A stretch of DNA of 55,354 bases from Melioribacteraceae bacterium. Lineage in GTDB: Bacteria > Bacteroidota > Ignavibacteria > Ignavibacteriales > Melioribacteraceae. Position 1 is the first letter of the stretch; the number at the start of each line of letters is the position of its first letter. The stretch lies in assembly GCA_022181065.1 (NCBI GenBank), contig BQMY01000096.1, positions 1 to 55,354 of the forward strand. Reading direction: 5' to 3'. Position numbers and translations under genes: made by a program. This document shows, piece after piece, positions 44,673 through 53,670 of this stretch. The notes beneath the pieces were generated by a model, which was not told the DNA's origin, searched no databases, and worked only from the letters and a program-made list of their open reading frames with translations.

Positions 44673-45209
44673 ATGGACATGTTAAAAGAAAATTTATTCA
44701 AAACATTAGTCAGAAAGCATAAAGTGAGTGTATTCAAGTTCGCGAGATATTTGCTTTCAGATACACTGGATGCTGAAGACGCGACCCTGGAAGTTATGTT
44801 GAAGCTCTGGAGTAATATCGGTACGATAAATCCATTGGCTTACAAATCCTGGCTTATGAAAACAACATATAACATGTGCGTTGACTTCAGACGAAAAAAG
44901 AAAATTGAAATATTGACTGATCACACAACGGAAGGAGATTTAGAAAATTTTACTGATGAAGAGGATAATTCCCCTGCCGCAACGGGAGAAAATAATGAGC
45001 TCGGGACAATTATTTCTCATAAGATTTCACTTCTTCCTGAACAGCAGCGTTCAGTTTTTGTTCTTTACCAGATTGAAGGGTTCAAGTATCGGGAGATCTC
45101 AAAAATTACCGGTATTCCCCTTAACAGTGTTAAAGTGAATTTATTACGGGCAAGAAAAAAATTACAACTTTTACTGAAGGATTATTATGAAGGGCGACAG
45201 GCAATTTAA
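44673..45209 (+). CDS. ECF-type RNA polymerase sigma factor (module 2)
   Basis: A 178-residue sigma factor. Region 2: FKTLVRKHKVSVFKFARYLL, LDAEDATLEVMLKLWSN, YKSWLMKTTYNMCVDFRRKKK in parts. Region 4: LLPEQQRSVFVLYQIEGFKYREI and TGIPLNSVKVNLLRARKKL. An acidic linker (about 95-120) joins the regions. The frame is open from TTG 44601, and ATG 44652 is possible, but the ECF promoter at 44622-44648 makes 44673 or 44679 more likely. The gene overlaps the next one by 23 bases. Confidence 0.92.
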   Translation: MDMLKENLFKTLVRKHKVSVFKFARYLLSDTLDAEDATLEVMLKLWSNIGTINPLAYKSWLMKTTYNMCVDFRRKKKIEILTDHTTEGDLENFTDEEDNSPAATGENNELGTIISHKISLLPEQQRSVFVLYQIEGFKYREISKITGIPLNSVKVNLLRARKKLQLLLKDYYEGRQAI

Positions 45210-45762
45210 AAAATATAACGAGGAACTGATAATTCGCGGGGCATATGGCGAATTGAATTTCTTCGAAAAAAGGAAGCTGAAAAAAATGTTACACGATGCT
45301 CCTGAACTTGTTGAGGTTTACAATGAGTACAAAAAAAGTGCTGATACTATTAAACACGATAACTCAGAATCACTATCTAATGATTTTGAAAATAAACTCT
45401 ATCGCAAAACAGGAATAGAGAATAAAACAGGATCAACACTTTTTGAGGATTTCCTATTTGTGCTCGTTAATAAACCAATTAAATTTTCGGCGGCTTTTTC
45501 GGTAATACTTGTTATAGTTCTCACCTCTATATTTACAGATCTGAGGCTTCAGGAAAGAGAATATACCGATTCCGAGATTTTAGCCGCGAACAAGGAAGCG
45601 TCCGAAGTTTTACTTCTGGTGAGCAAAGTTTTTAACGAAACAAGAGAAGAGTTCGCTGAAGGTGTTCTTAAATCAAGGGTTGCGCGCCCCCTGCAAAAAG
45701 GAATAGGAATAGTAAATACAATTTTAACCAATGGAGATAAAAATGAAAAAAGTAATCTTTAA
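45187..45762 (+). CDS. Probable membrane anti-sigma factor (module 2)
   Basis: A 191-residue protein. The N-terminal part (about 10-50, IIRGAYGELNFFEKRKLKKML) resembles the helical sigma-binding domain of zinc-less anti-sigma factors. One membrane helix lies at about 97-117 (IKFSAAFSVILVIVLTSIF), followed by a periplasmic tail of about 75 residues rich in Glu. It overlaps the sigma gene by 23 bases and the DUF4252 gene begins inside its 3' end. Function is inferred from gene order. Confidence 0.75.
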   Translation: MKGDRQFKKYNEELIIRGAYGELNFFEKRKLKKMLHDAPELVEVYNEYKKSADTIKHDNSESLSNDFENKLYRKTGIENKTGSTLFEDFLFVLVNKPIKFSAAFSVILVIVLTSIFTDLRLQEREYTDSEILAANKEASEVLLLVSKVFNETREEFAEGVLKSRVARPLQKGIGIVNTILTNGDKNEKSNL

Positions 45763-46336
45763 CATAATGCTAGTGATCTTCTTTGCGTCTGCTGTTACAC
45801 TTTCTGCGCAAAAGGACTACAAATCGAAGCCAGGTTATTTCAATTTTGAAAAATTCGCCAGTCATAGCGAAGATGACCTGATGACAGAAGTTTTTCTCGA
45901 ATCAAAATTATTGAAAATGGCTGCCAAAGTTACCGGTGAGAAAGAGCAGGACCTTTCTGATGTGATTGCAGGTCTTGAACTTATTTCGGTTCGAATCTAT
46001 TCGGTAAAGGCAGATGATACAAAGGGTTATTACGGTAAAATTGAGTCGATGGATAAAGACCTCAAAAGTAATGACTGGGATCGTATTGTTATGACAAGAG
46101 ATGACGGCGATTACGCAAACGTTTATGTAAAAACAAAAGATGATCTTATTGTCGGACTCGTAGTTGTAGCAATGGACGATGCTTCCGGTTCAAATGAAGG
46201 TGAAATCGTCTATGTAAATATTGTTGGTGATATCGATCTAAGTAAAATTGGTAAACTATCATCCAGATTTGATATCCCGAATCTTGATAAAGTTGACAGA
46301 CGACATGACAACCATGAGTATAAAGATGAAAAATAA
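45743..46336 (+). CDS. DUF4252 protein, first of a pair
   Basis: A 197-residue exported protein. The frame begins at 45731, but the ATG at 45743 has GGAGA just upstream and directly begins a signal peptide (MKKVIFNIMLVIFFASAVTLSA, then Q). The DUF4252 pattern is seen in FNFEKFASHSEDDLMTEVFLESKLLKMA, ELISVRIYS, WDRIVMTRDDGDYANVYVKT and EIVYVNIVGDIDLSKIGKLSSRFDI in parts. Its N terminus overlaps the anti-sigma gene. DUF4252 genes are often next to ECF sigma genes in Bacteroidota, and are probable effectors or sensors of envelope state. The function is unknown. Confidence 0.88.
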   Translation: MKKVIFNIMLVIFFASAVTLSAQKDYKSKPGYFNFEKFASHSEDDLMTEVFLESKLLKMAAKVTGEKEQDLSDVIAGLELISVRIYSVKADDTKGYYGKIESMDKDLKSNDWDRIVMTRDDGDYANVYVKTKDDLIVGLVVVAMDDASGSNEGEIVYVNIVGDIDLSKIGKLSSRFDIPNLDKVDRRHDNHEYKDEK

Positions 46337-46895
46337 AAAATATTTAACCGTGATCCTGCTGGGAGTAATGCTTGTTACTCTCAGCGGTTGTATTGGTGTA
46401 AACCGAAATTTTAAGCAGGTTAGAAGTCATGTTCTTTCAAATGTTGAAGGCAGTTTTAAGAAAGAAGCCGAATTCAGAGTGGGTAAAGGACTTATAACTC
46501 TTGCCGGAATGTTCGTTTCATTCGCCGAAAATGAAACCGAGGTTGATGTAAAAGGAATTCTTCGTAACCTTGATCGTGTGCAGGTTGGAATTTACAAAAA
46601 CCGCAATAGTGAAAGAATTGATTTTTCACGAGCAGGTTTAGTTTCCCTTTGTGAAATTATGGAAGACCGAGGAATGTACTACATCGTGCGTTCTATTGAT
46701 AATGATGAACTTACCGGTGTTTTCCTTCACGATAATGATACTGATGAAATACGGGATATGTATGTTGTGCATTTTGATCAGCGCGAACTTGTAATTGTTG
46801 AGATCAAAGGTGACCTCGATGATATTATTGCAATTGCCCTCCAGGAAGCAAACCACAGAATTGATTTTACGGAATCTGTAGCAAAAATTGATTAA
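46326..46895 (+). CDS. DUF4252-like lipoprotein, second of the pair
   Basis: A 189-residue lipoprotein (MKNKKYLTVILLGVMLVTL, then the lipobox SGC). The mature part follows the same layout as the previous protein: an IxxxRxxVxI-like strand (LDRVQVGIYKN), CEIMEDRGMYYIVRSIDNDELTGVFLHD, and ELVIVEIKGDLDDIIAIALQ. It overlaps the preceding gene by about 11 bases. ATG at 46314 (MSIKMKNKK) is an equally possible start; the longer frame to 46248 is not. Two DUF4252 proteins in series, one soluble and one lipid-anchored, suggest a periplasmic complex. Confidence 0.82.
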   Translation: MKNKKYLTVILLGVMLVTLSGCIGVNRNFKQVRSHVLSNVEGSFKKEAEFRVGKGLITLAGMFVSFAENETEVDVKGILRNLDRVQVGIYKNRNSERIDFSRAGLVSLCEIMEDRGMYYIVRSIDNDELTGVFLHDNDTDEIRDMYVVHFDQRELVIVEIKGDLDDIIAIALQEANHRIDFTESVAKID

Positions 46896-46910
46896 CCACT
46901 ACAACCTTTC

Positions 46911-46957
46911 ACCCAATCCATAGTCTAAATAAATAAATCAATTACTCCGGATTGGGT
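46911..46957 (+). other. Inverted repeat after the DUF4252 operon
   Basis: ACCCAATCC and GGATTGGGT are perfect nine-base arms with a 29-base loop, 15 bases after the stop. No T-tract follows. It may be a weak terminator or a 3' end structure. Confidence 0.4.
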
Positions 46958-47078
46958 GGAAGATGAAATTCAATTTCCCCCATGGTAAAACGAAACTTTT
47001 TTAAAGCAGATACGTCTCTTATTTTACCTTTGTGTAAGTTCTCCGGAAATAATTTAGCACTAATCATACAGGGGGAGT

Positions 47079-49709
47079 ATGAAACAGTATATACTCGTTT
47101 TTTTCTTCATCAGTGCGCTCGTGGCAGGCGCGGTAAAACCTCAGCATGTTGAGGCAGTCAAATTAAAAGAACCGATCAAAGTTGATGGATTGTTAACTGA
47201 AAAACAGTGGAACGGTAACGCGATAACCAACTTTGTTCAGAGAGATCCCGTTGAAGGGCAGCCCGCAAGTGAAAAAACGGCAGTATGGGTTGCATACGAC
47301 AATGAACATCTTTACATAGCGGCAAAACTTTTCGATAATAACCCCGATTCAATTGATCAAACTGTTGCGCGACGCGACAACTATGTAAATTCCGACTGGT
47401 TTTATGTTTACCTGGATCCGCACAGGGATAAACGTACTGGTAACTTTTTTGCGGTTAACGCCGGTGGTTCAAAGATGGATGGAGTTCTCTATAATGATAG
47501 CTGGAATGACGATTCATGGGATGGTATATGGGATGCGGAGGTCTCGGTTTCTGATGAAGGCTGGGCGTTTGAGATGAGAATCCCGTTTTCGCAGCTTCGT
47601 TTTAAAGACCGTGAAGATATGGTCTGGGGTATCAACTTTAACAGGGATATCAAACGTAAGAATGAGATGAACTACTATGTGATGGTACCAAAAACCGAAA
47701 GTGGTTTCGTTTCACATTTCGCGGAATTGAAAGGACTGAAAGGTATAAAACCAAAACAGCGTTTTGAGATGCTTCCATACGTGGTTCAAAAAGCGCAGTT
47801 TCTTAAACATGATAATAATGATCCGTTTTACAAATCGAATATGTATAATACCTCCTTTGGTGCTGACTTCAAGGTGGGTATAGGGAGTAACCTTAATCTT
47901 GACGCTACTATCAATCCCGATTTCGGACAAGTTGAAGTTGACCCGGCAGTGTTAAATCTTTCCGCGTTTGAAACATTTTTTAGTGAAAAAAGACCTTTCT
48001 TTATTGAAGGCTCAAACATATTTGGATTTGGGTATGGCGGCGCTAACAGTAACTGGAATTTTAACTTTGGAACACCCGAGTTATTTTACTCACGCCGTAT
48101 TGGAAGACAGCCGCAGATCTGGAGCGACACCAATGATGACGAATTTGTTGATCGCCCCACAGAAACAAGAATTCTTGGCGCGCTAAAACTCACAGGTAAA
48201 CTCGATAGCAGAACTTCTCTCGGAGTACTTTCTGCCGCTACACAAAAAATGCACAACACAATACAGGGACCATCATCCTCTCGCGAAGAAGCAATAGAGC
48301 CATTTACTCATTATGGTGTTGTGAGATCCCGTCGGGAATTTGATGAAGGGAGACACGCTGTTGGTGTAATTTTCACAGCAGTTAACAGAAACCTCGATAC
48401 GCCCGAGTTTGAGGATAACCTTGCGGAACAGGCATATACTCTTGGTTTTGACGGCTGGACAACACTTGATGATGATGATACTTATGTTATTACGGGTAGC
48501 CTGATTGGTTCTTCTGTTAGCGGTTCGCAAAACTTTATGACTTCATTGCAGGAACGTCCATACCGATATCTGCAAAGACCGGACGCAACATATATGAAAC
48601 TGGACCCTAACAGAACTTCATTACAAGGTATGTATGGTCGTGTTGCATTAAATAAACAAAAAGGGAATTTTTATTTTAACTCCGCTCTGGGATTTATAAC
48701 GCCGGGCTTCGAAAATAATGATCTCGGGTTTCAGTGGATGGCTGACAGGATCAATGGTTCTGTGGTAACCGGTTATAAGTGGTATGAATCTGATGGTTTG
48801 TTTCGCAGAAAAAACTTTTTCATCGCAAAATTCAATACTCTCAATTTTGAAGGTAAAAACCTGTCTAATGGTATGTACGGAAGATACTGGGGACAGTTTG
48901 AGAACTATTGGGAAGCATTTATAATGTTTGACCACAGTTTTGGTAATTATTCAACCTCCTTTACCCGTGGTGGTCCACTCGCCAAATTTGGTTCAAGCAG
49001 CTATATTTATGCCTTTGTATCTACAGATAGCCGCAAGGATTGGCGAATAGAACCGCAAATATCCTATGGAACAAATAAATATGGTTCGATGGATTACGAA
49101 TTTGAGATTGATTTTACATGGAAACCCAAATCCAATCTATCCATTTCTTTTGGTCCGGGCTACAGTTTCAACCTGGCAAAGATGCAATGGGTTGGTGCTT
49201 TCGATGATGTTACAGAAATTTACACATACGGCAAAAGATATGTATTTGCCGAACTGACACAAAAAACGATCAGCGCAAATATCAGAATCAACTGGAGTTT
49301 TACACCCGATATATCACTTCAATGGTTTGTTCAGCCTTTCTTCACAGCGGGTGATTATAATAATTTCAAACAGTTCGCTCGTCCTTCAGATGATAAATAT
49401 ACCGTTTATGGCGATAAAGTAGTTTATGATGAAGCGAATGAAGAATATTTCATTGATCCCGATGGTGCAGGGCCTTCTGCCGGATTCACAATTTCCGAAC
49501 CTGATTTTAACTTCAAATCAATACGTAGCAATATGGTATTGAGATGGGAAGTGCTCCCGGGATCAATCTTCTATCTCGTCTGGACTCATGATAAAACAAA
49601 CTTTCAGGATCCGGGCGATTTCAAACCTGGCAGAGATTTCAATAATCTTATGTCGGCGCGACCCGATAACATTTTCCTCGCAAAATTCTCCTACTGGTTG
49701 GATATTTAG
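47079..49709 (+). CDS. DUF5916 outer-membrane protein with CBM9-like N-terminal domain
   Basis: An 876-residue outer-membrane protein with a signal peptide (MKQYILVFFFISALVAGAV). Residues about 25-220 are a CBM9-type sugar-binding-like domain (IKVDGLLTEKQWNG, VWVAYDNEHLYIAAKLFDN, DWFYVYLDPHRDKRTGNFFAV, FEMRIPFSQLRF). The rest is DUF5916, a long beta-barrel-like region (NLDATINPDFGQVEVDPAVLNLSAFETFF and KRPFFIEG are the usual signature, followed by LFYSRRIGR). It ends in a C-terminal aromatic strand (LAKFSYWLDI). The role is unknown; the N-terminal domain may bind a glycan or act in surface-protein processing. An ECF-like GAAAC-N16-CGTC pair (46992-47016) lies upstream. Confidence 0.88.
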   Translation: MKQYILVFFFISALVAGAVKPQHVEAVKLKEPIKVDGLLTEKQWNGNAITNFVQRDPVEGQPASEKTAVWVAYDNEHLYIAAKLFDNNPDSIDQTVARRDNYVNSDWFYVYLDPHRDKRTGNFFAVNAGGSKMDGVLYNDSWNDDSWDGIWDAEVSVSDEGWAFEMRIPFSQLRFKDREDMVWGINFNRDIKRKNEMNYYVMVPKTESGFVSHFAELKGLKGIKPKQRFEMLPYVVQKAQFLKHDNNDPFYKSNMYNTSFGADFKVGIGSNLNLDATINPDFGQVEVDPAVLNLSAFETFFSEKRPFFIEGSNIFGFGYGGANSNWNFNFGTPELFYSRRIGRQPQIWSDTNDDEFVDRPTETRILGALKLTGKLDSRTSLGVLSAATQKMHNTIQGPSSSREEAIEPFTHYGVVRSRREFDEGRHAVGVIFTAVNRNLDTPEFEDNLAEQAYTLGFDGWTTLDDDDTYVITGSLIGSSVSGSQNFMTSLQERPYRYLQRPDATYMKLDPNRTSLQGMYGRVALNKQKGNFYFNSALGFITPGFENNDLGFQWMADRINGSVVTGYKWYESDGLFRRKNFFIAKFNTLNFEGKNLSNGMYGRYWGQFENYWEAFIMFDHSFGNYSTSFTRGGPLAKFGSSSYIYAFVSTDSRKDWRIEPQISYGTNKYGSMDYEFEIDFTWKPKSNLSISFGPGYSFNLAKMQWVGAFDDVTEIYTYGKRYVFAELTQKTISANIRINWSFTPDISLQWFVQPFFTAGDYNNFKQFARPSDDKYTVYGDKVVYDEANEEYFIDPDGAGPSAGFTISEPDFNFKSIRSNMVLRWEVLPGSIFYLVWTHDKTNFQDPGDFKPGRDFNNLMSARPDNIFLAKFSYWLDI

Positions 49710-49729
49710 TCAAGATTACTTTCTTTAAT

Positions 49730-49762
49730 ACCCTGAAAGATTTTTTCTTTCGGGGTTTATTA
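49730..49762 (+). terminator. Terminator between DUF5916 and the FabK-like gene
   Basis: ACCCTGAAAGA, TTTTT, TCTTTCGGGGT, followed by TTATTAATTT. The stem has 11 pairs with one G-U. It ends only a few bases before the next gene's ATG and 17 before its GTG. Confidence 0.7.
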
Positions 49763-49778
49763 ATTTATGGGAGTAATT

Positions 49779-50720
49779 GTGAAAATCGAAAACCGTATAA
49801 CTTCACTTTTTGATATTAAGTACCCCGTTATTCAGGGGGGAATGGTTTGGGTTTCCGGCTGGAAACTCGCTTCTGCTGTATCAAACGCAGGCGGACTGGG
49901 ACTTATTGGCGCCGGAAGTATGAAACCGGAGCTTCTAAAGGAACATATCACCAAATGTAAAGCCGCGACAGATAAACCATTTGGTGTTAATCTTCCACTT
50001 TTAAGAGGTGATATCGCCGACTTGCTTGCCGTTACAATAGATGAAGGCGTGAAAATAGTTTTCACTTCGGCAGGTCATCCGGGCAGGCACATCGAACCAT
50101 TGAAAAAAGCGGGATGTAGTGTTGTTCATGTTGTTTCGAATGTAAAACAGGGCTTAAAATCGCAAACGGTCGGGTGTGACGCTGTTGTGGGTGAAGGATT
50201 TGAAGCCGGAGGGCATAATGGTCCGGATGAAATTACAACCCTCTGCCTTACTCCACAACTGAAAGACGCGCTTGATATTCCGGTAATTGCCGCAGGTGGA
50301 ATTGGCGATGGAAGAGCGATTCTTGCCGCGATGGCACTCGGGGCTGAGGGAGTACAGATTGGTACACGTTTTGCCGCTACGGTTGAATCTTCAGCGCATG
50401 AAATATACAAACAGAAAATTGTTGATGCCGCTGATAATGAAACGGTGCTTGTAATGAAACAACTTGGAATGGCTCGTTTATTCAAGAATGAGTTTAGTAA
50501 TGACGCAATACTCGCGGAGTACTCAGGAATGGATAAGGAAGAACTGAGAGAGTTGCTTGGATCAAAACGAGAAAGACTCGGTATTTTTGAAGGTGATGCT
50601 GAACAGGGTATGATGGAAGCCGGACAAGTATCTGGATTGATAAAAGATATTCCAACTGTGAAAGACCTGTTTGAACGTATGATCAAAGAATATGATGATG
50701 CTTTAAATTCAGTTCAATAG
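49779..50720 (+). CDS. FabK-like enoyl-ACP reductase / nitronate monooxygenase family enzyme
   Basis: A 313-residue FMN-dependent TIM-barrel enzyme. Signatures: RITSLFDIKYPVIQGGMVWV, GGLGLIGAGSM, DKPFGVNLPLL, EGFEAGGHNG with the catalytic His, PVIAAGGIGDGRA and GAEGVQIGTRF. FabK enoyl-ACP reductase (last step of fatty-acid elongation) and bacterial nitronate monooxygenase share these motifs. The length, GHNG loop and C-terminal GQVSGLIKDI resemble FabK, but substrate cannot be settled by eye. The start is probably GTG 49779, because GGGAG lies five bases upstream; ATG at 49767 would add MGVI. Confidence 0.85.
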   Translation: MKIENRITSLFDIKYPVIQGGMVWVSGWKLASAVSNAGGLGLIGAGSMKPELLKEHITKCKAATDKPFGVNLPLLRGDIADLLAVTIDEGVKIVFTSAGHPGRHIEPLKKAGCSVVHVVSNVKQGLKSQTVGCDAVVGEGFEAGGHNGPDEITTLCLTPQLKDALDIPVIAAGGIGDGRAILAAMALGAEGVQIGTRFAATVESSAHEIYKQKIVDAADNETVLVMKQLGMARLFKNEFSNDAILAEYSGMDKEELRELLGSKRERLGIFEGDAEQGMMEAGQVSGLIKDIPTVKDLFERMIKEYDDALNSVQ

Positions 50721-50727
50721 AAATTTC

Positions 50728-50757
50728 GCGGGAGTATCACCTCCCGCCGAATAATTT
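50728..50757 (+). terminator. Rho-independent terminator of the FabK-like gene
   Basis: GCGGGAG, TATCAC, CTCCCGC, then CGAATAATTTTTT. A seven-pair GC-rich stem with a T-tract. Confidence 0.8.
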
Positions 50758-50843
50758 TTTATCACTCATCAAATTGACTTAACTTTCAGGATTTTAATAA
50801 AATTTATTACACTGAAAATTCTTAAATGCATATCAATAGTTTA

Positions 50844-52409
50844 TCAGGGAAGCGGTAATGTAAAAGTAAACTGAGAGCCTTTCCCTTCTTCACTGGATAC
50901 AGAGATGGTCCCTTCGTTCTTCTCCACCAGTTCCTTGCACAGAATTAGTCCCAAGCCGGTACCGGTCTCCTGAGCTGTTCCCACAGTAGAATAGGAAGTG
51001 GTAATTTTGAATAACTTCTCTATATCAGCTTTTCTAATACCAACGCCGGTATCAGCAACACTGATATTAACGTGATTACCAATAGTTTTTGATTTTATAG
51101 TCACCTTGCCACCATCAGGGGTAAATTTTATCGCGTTTGAAACCAGATTGCGTAGTACAGTGAACAACATATTCATGTCGGCGTAAACTTCCGTCTCCTC
51201 ATCTATTTCAGCTGAAAGTGTTATCGATTTATTTAACGCGGTATCTCTGAACAATTCTATTACCTTGGCGGCAGAATCATGAAGTAGAACTTTTTCGGGA
51301 TGGAATTTTCGTCTTCCCGTCTGAATTCGTGACCACTCAAGCAGATTTTCAAGAAGCTCATAAACATTTTTGGCAACCGTATTGATATTCTGTGAATACT
51401 CTCTTATTTCTTCTTCGGATAGTTCATCAAAATCCTCCACGAGAAAATCGGAATATCCCAACAACGCGGAGAATGGTGATTTAAGATCGTGCGCGATAAT
51501 AGAAAAGAATTTATCTTTATTGGCGTTCAGGTTTTTAAGTTCTTCAGTATAGCTTTTTACTTTTTCATCATTCTGCTTCTGCTGAGTTACATCGAAGGCA
51601 GTTCCCAATATGGCCGGTTTATCATTATAATCAATTGGGGATGCCGAGAAAATAACAAACTTACGGTCATCGGTGTTTGTAACAAGGCACATTTCAAGAT
51701 TGTGGAGCGACTTTTTTTGTCGGAATAATTCGATTGCAATCTGGTTAGCAACACTCTTATATTCTGGGGCGATCAGCTTTAATAGAGATTTGTTCTTCAA
51801 TACATTTGAATTGTAACCTAAAATCTTCTCGCCCGCGGGGTTGATGTAAACAAACTTTTTATTCTGCACAATGAAAATCGCCGAGGCTGCCAGTTCGGTC
51901 AGTTTCTTAAACTTAACCTCACTTTGATGTCGGGCGTGTTCACCTTTCAGAAGCTGTGTGATGTTCTCAATCAGAACAATAACACCTTCAGTTTTATTAT
52001 TTTTGTCTACGATAGTTTCGGCTCTGATCTTCCCGGTTATGATTTCACCATCTATCGTTTCGAAATCGAGCAAATATGCCGGGATTGATTTACCTAAAAG
52101 TCGCTGAGTAAAATTCTTTACGATTTTTGCTTTACTTTGGGGCGGGATAAATTCCATCGAAAGCATATACCTTCCTATTACATCCTCACGATCGTAGCCA
52201 AGCCATTCATTCAATCTGTTATTTATTTCAATTATTTTACCCTTTTTGTCGAGAATTACAATAGCCTCGGGGGTAAGATTAAAGATGCTTTTGTATAACC
52301 TGTTTGAGGAGAGTAGATTATCCTTCTCTGCTTTTAGTTTGGTCAGTTCAGTTTTGAGTTGTGCTTGCTCAACTGAATTCAAATTGTTCTCATCGTAATT
52401 TTCACGCAT
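50844..52409 (-). CDS. PAS-domain sensor histidine kinase (no membrane segment)
   Basis: A 521-residue cytosolic kinase. An N-terminal coiled segment (about 8-40) is followed by two PAS domains: about 42-160 (NLTPEAIVILDKKGKIIEIN and LGYDREDVIG) and about 165-285 (KKFVYINPAGEKILGYNSNVL). HisKA is FFSIIAHDLKSPFSALLGYSD in parts, with the phospho-accepting His in AHDLK. The catalytic part has LRNLVSNAIKFTPDGG, DTGVGIRKADIEKLF and GTGLGLILCKELV. There is no receiver domain and no response regulator next to it. It is divergent from ECF sigma module 3. The signal is internal by topology, for example a cofactor or redox state. Confidence 0.93.
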   Translation of the reverse strand: MRENYDENNLNSVEQAQLKTELTKLKAEKDNLLSSNRLYKSIFNLTPEAIVILDKKGKIIEINNRLNEWLGYDREDVIGRYMLSMEFIPPQSKAKIVKNFTQRLLGKSIPAYLLDFETIDGEIITGKIRAETIVDKNNKTEGVIVLIENITQLLKGEHARHQSEVKFKKLTELAASAIFIVQNKKFVYINPAGEKILGYNSNVLKNKSLLKLIAPEYKSVANQIAIELFRQKKSLHNLEMCLVTNTDDRKFVIFSASPIDYNDKPAILGTAFDVTQQKQNDEKVKSYTEELKNLNANKDKFFSIIAHDLKSPFSALLGYSDFLVEDFDELSEEEIREYSQNINTVAKNVYELLENLLEWSRIQTGRRKFHPEKVLLHDSAAKVIELFRDTALNKSITLSAEIDEETEVYADMNMLFTVLRNLVSNAIKFTPDGGKVTIKSKTIGNHVNISVADTGVGIRKADIEKLFKITTSYSTVGTAQETGTGLGLILCKELVEKNEGTISVSSEEGKGSQFTFTLPLP

Positions 52410-52574
52410 CCACGATTTCCGGGTCTAATTCCTTGGCGACAAAAATATACTTCATTATTAAAATAATTTAATTTTAATATATTTCGCTCAATTATCAAAT
52501 TTTATAGCTCTTTAAAATAAAATTTATCTTCATTCGTATACATAGTTGATTGATAAAATTTTCCGGTTAAACGA

Positions 52575-53087
52575 TTGCAAACTGTAAAAAAAGAATTATT
52601 TGAAAAATTTGTTTACTCGCACAAAGACAAGATCTATGGTTATATTTTCAGAATGTGCGGAAATCGAGAATCTGCGGACGATCTGTTTCAGGAAACTTTG
52701 TTCAAAATATGGAACAATTTTCCGGCTAAACCTGAAACTGCCAAATTAAGAAGCTGGTGTTTTACAATCGCGCATAACACAATCGTTGACCATCTGAAAA
52801 GCAAAAAAGCTACTACGGAATATGATGAAACTTTCGCGCAACGGAACACTAATTCCGGCAATCCGGCAGAGGTGCTAATAGGACTTGAAACAAGTGAGAA
52901 TATTGAGAAAATAGTTAAAAAGCTGCCACCGAAACAAAAACGTGCCTTGATACTGCGCGTGAATGGAGGCCTGAAATACAGAGAAATCGCGGAAGTGATG
53001 CAGGAGCCGCTCAATTCGGTATTGTCACATATTAACTACGCATTGAAAAAAATCAGGAAGGAATTGGAGGAAATCAATGCTGCCTGA
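52575..53087 (+). CDS. ECF-type RNA polymerase sigma factor (module 3)
   Basis: A 170-residue sigma factor. Region 2: FVYSHKDKIYGYIFRMCGNRESADDLFQETLFKIWNNF in parts and LRSWCFTIAHNTIVDHLK. Region 4: LPPKQKRALILRVNGGLKYREIAEVM and PLNSVLSHINYALKKIRKEL in parts. The start is TTG (52575); no closer ATG precedes region 2. It overlaps its anti-sigma gene by 11 bases. The 165-base upstream region is AT-rich, with no clear ECF promoter. Confidence 0.92.
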   Translation: MQTVKKELFEKFVYSHKDKIYGYIFRMCGNRESADDLFQETLFKIWNNFPAKPETAKLRSWCFTIAHNTIVDHLKSKKATTEYDETFAQRNTNSGNPAEVLIGLETSENIEKIVKKLPPKQKRALILRVNGGLKYREIAEVMQEPLNSVLSHINYALKKIRKELEEINAA

Positions 53088-53667
53088 ATCATTAAAAAAA
53101 GAATTTGAAGAAATTGTACTCCTCTATATCTCGGATGAACTTTCCTTAACCGAGAAAAAATATTGGGATGACCTGGTACAAACACATCCTGAATTAAAAA
53201 AATTGATGGAGGAATATGAAAGTCTGGTTGACATTTCAAATGAACTGCCCGTGGTTAAAGTTGATAACGATCTTGTCAATTCTACATTGGAAAAAATCGT
53301 ACAGCGGGAAGAACGTAAACTTTTTGTTAAACTAAAGGAAATAGTATCACGCTTCGAGTTTAAACCCGCATTGAGGTTTGCAATTGTGATTCTATTCTTT
53401 GCTACAGGCTTACTGATTGTACACAACAGCGATACCAACAATAATGATGAAATTGAAGCGTTACTCGATTGGGAAGGTAATTCATTTACCGAGAAGATCG
53501 AGTCGCTCGACAATAAAATTGAATTGATTGAAGCAATTGACAAGGGGCTGACCTACGAAAAACCATGGAATGAGAAGATAAATAACATCGATGAAAGAAT
53601 TAAATATTCATCGGGGGAACAAATTTTGGAAATAAATCAAAGTTTTATAAGAAATCTTTCGGAGTAA
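53077..53667 (+). CDS. Probable membrane anti-sigma factor (module 3)
   Basis: A 196-residue protein. The N-terminal helical part (about 5-45, FEEIVLLYISDELSLTEKKYWDDLVQTHPELKK in parts) matches zinc-less anti-sigma factors. One membrane helix lies at about 106-126 (LRFAIVILFFATGLLIVH), followed by a periplasmic tail of about 70 residues with IESLDNKIELIEAI and INNIDERI. Its layout is the same as the module 2 protein. Confidence 0.75.
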   Translation: MLPESLKKEFEEIVLLYISDELSLTEKKYWDDLVQTHPELKKLMEEYESLVDISNELPVVKVDNDLVNSTLEKIVQREERKLFVKLKEIVSRFEFKPALRFAIVILFFATGLLIVHNSDTNNNDEIEALLDWEGNSFTEKIESLDNKIELIEAIDKGLTYEKPWNEKINNIDERIKYSSGEQILEINQSFIRNLSE

Positions 53668-53670
53668 AAA

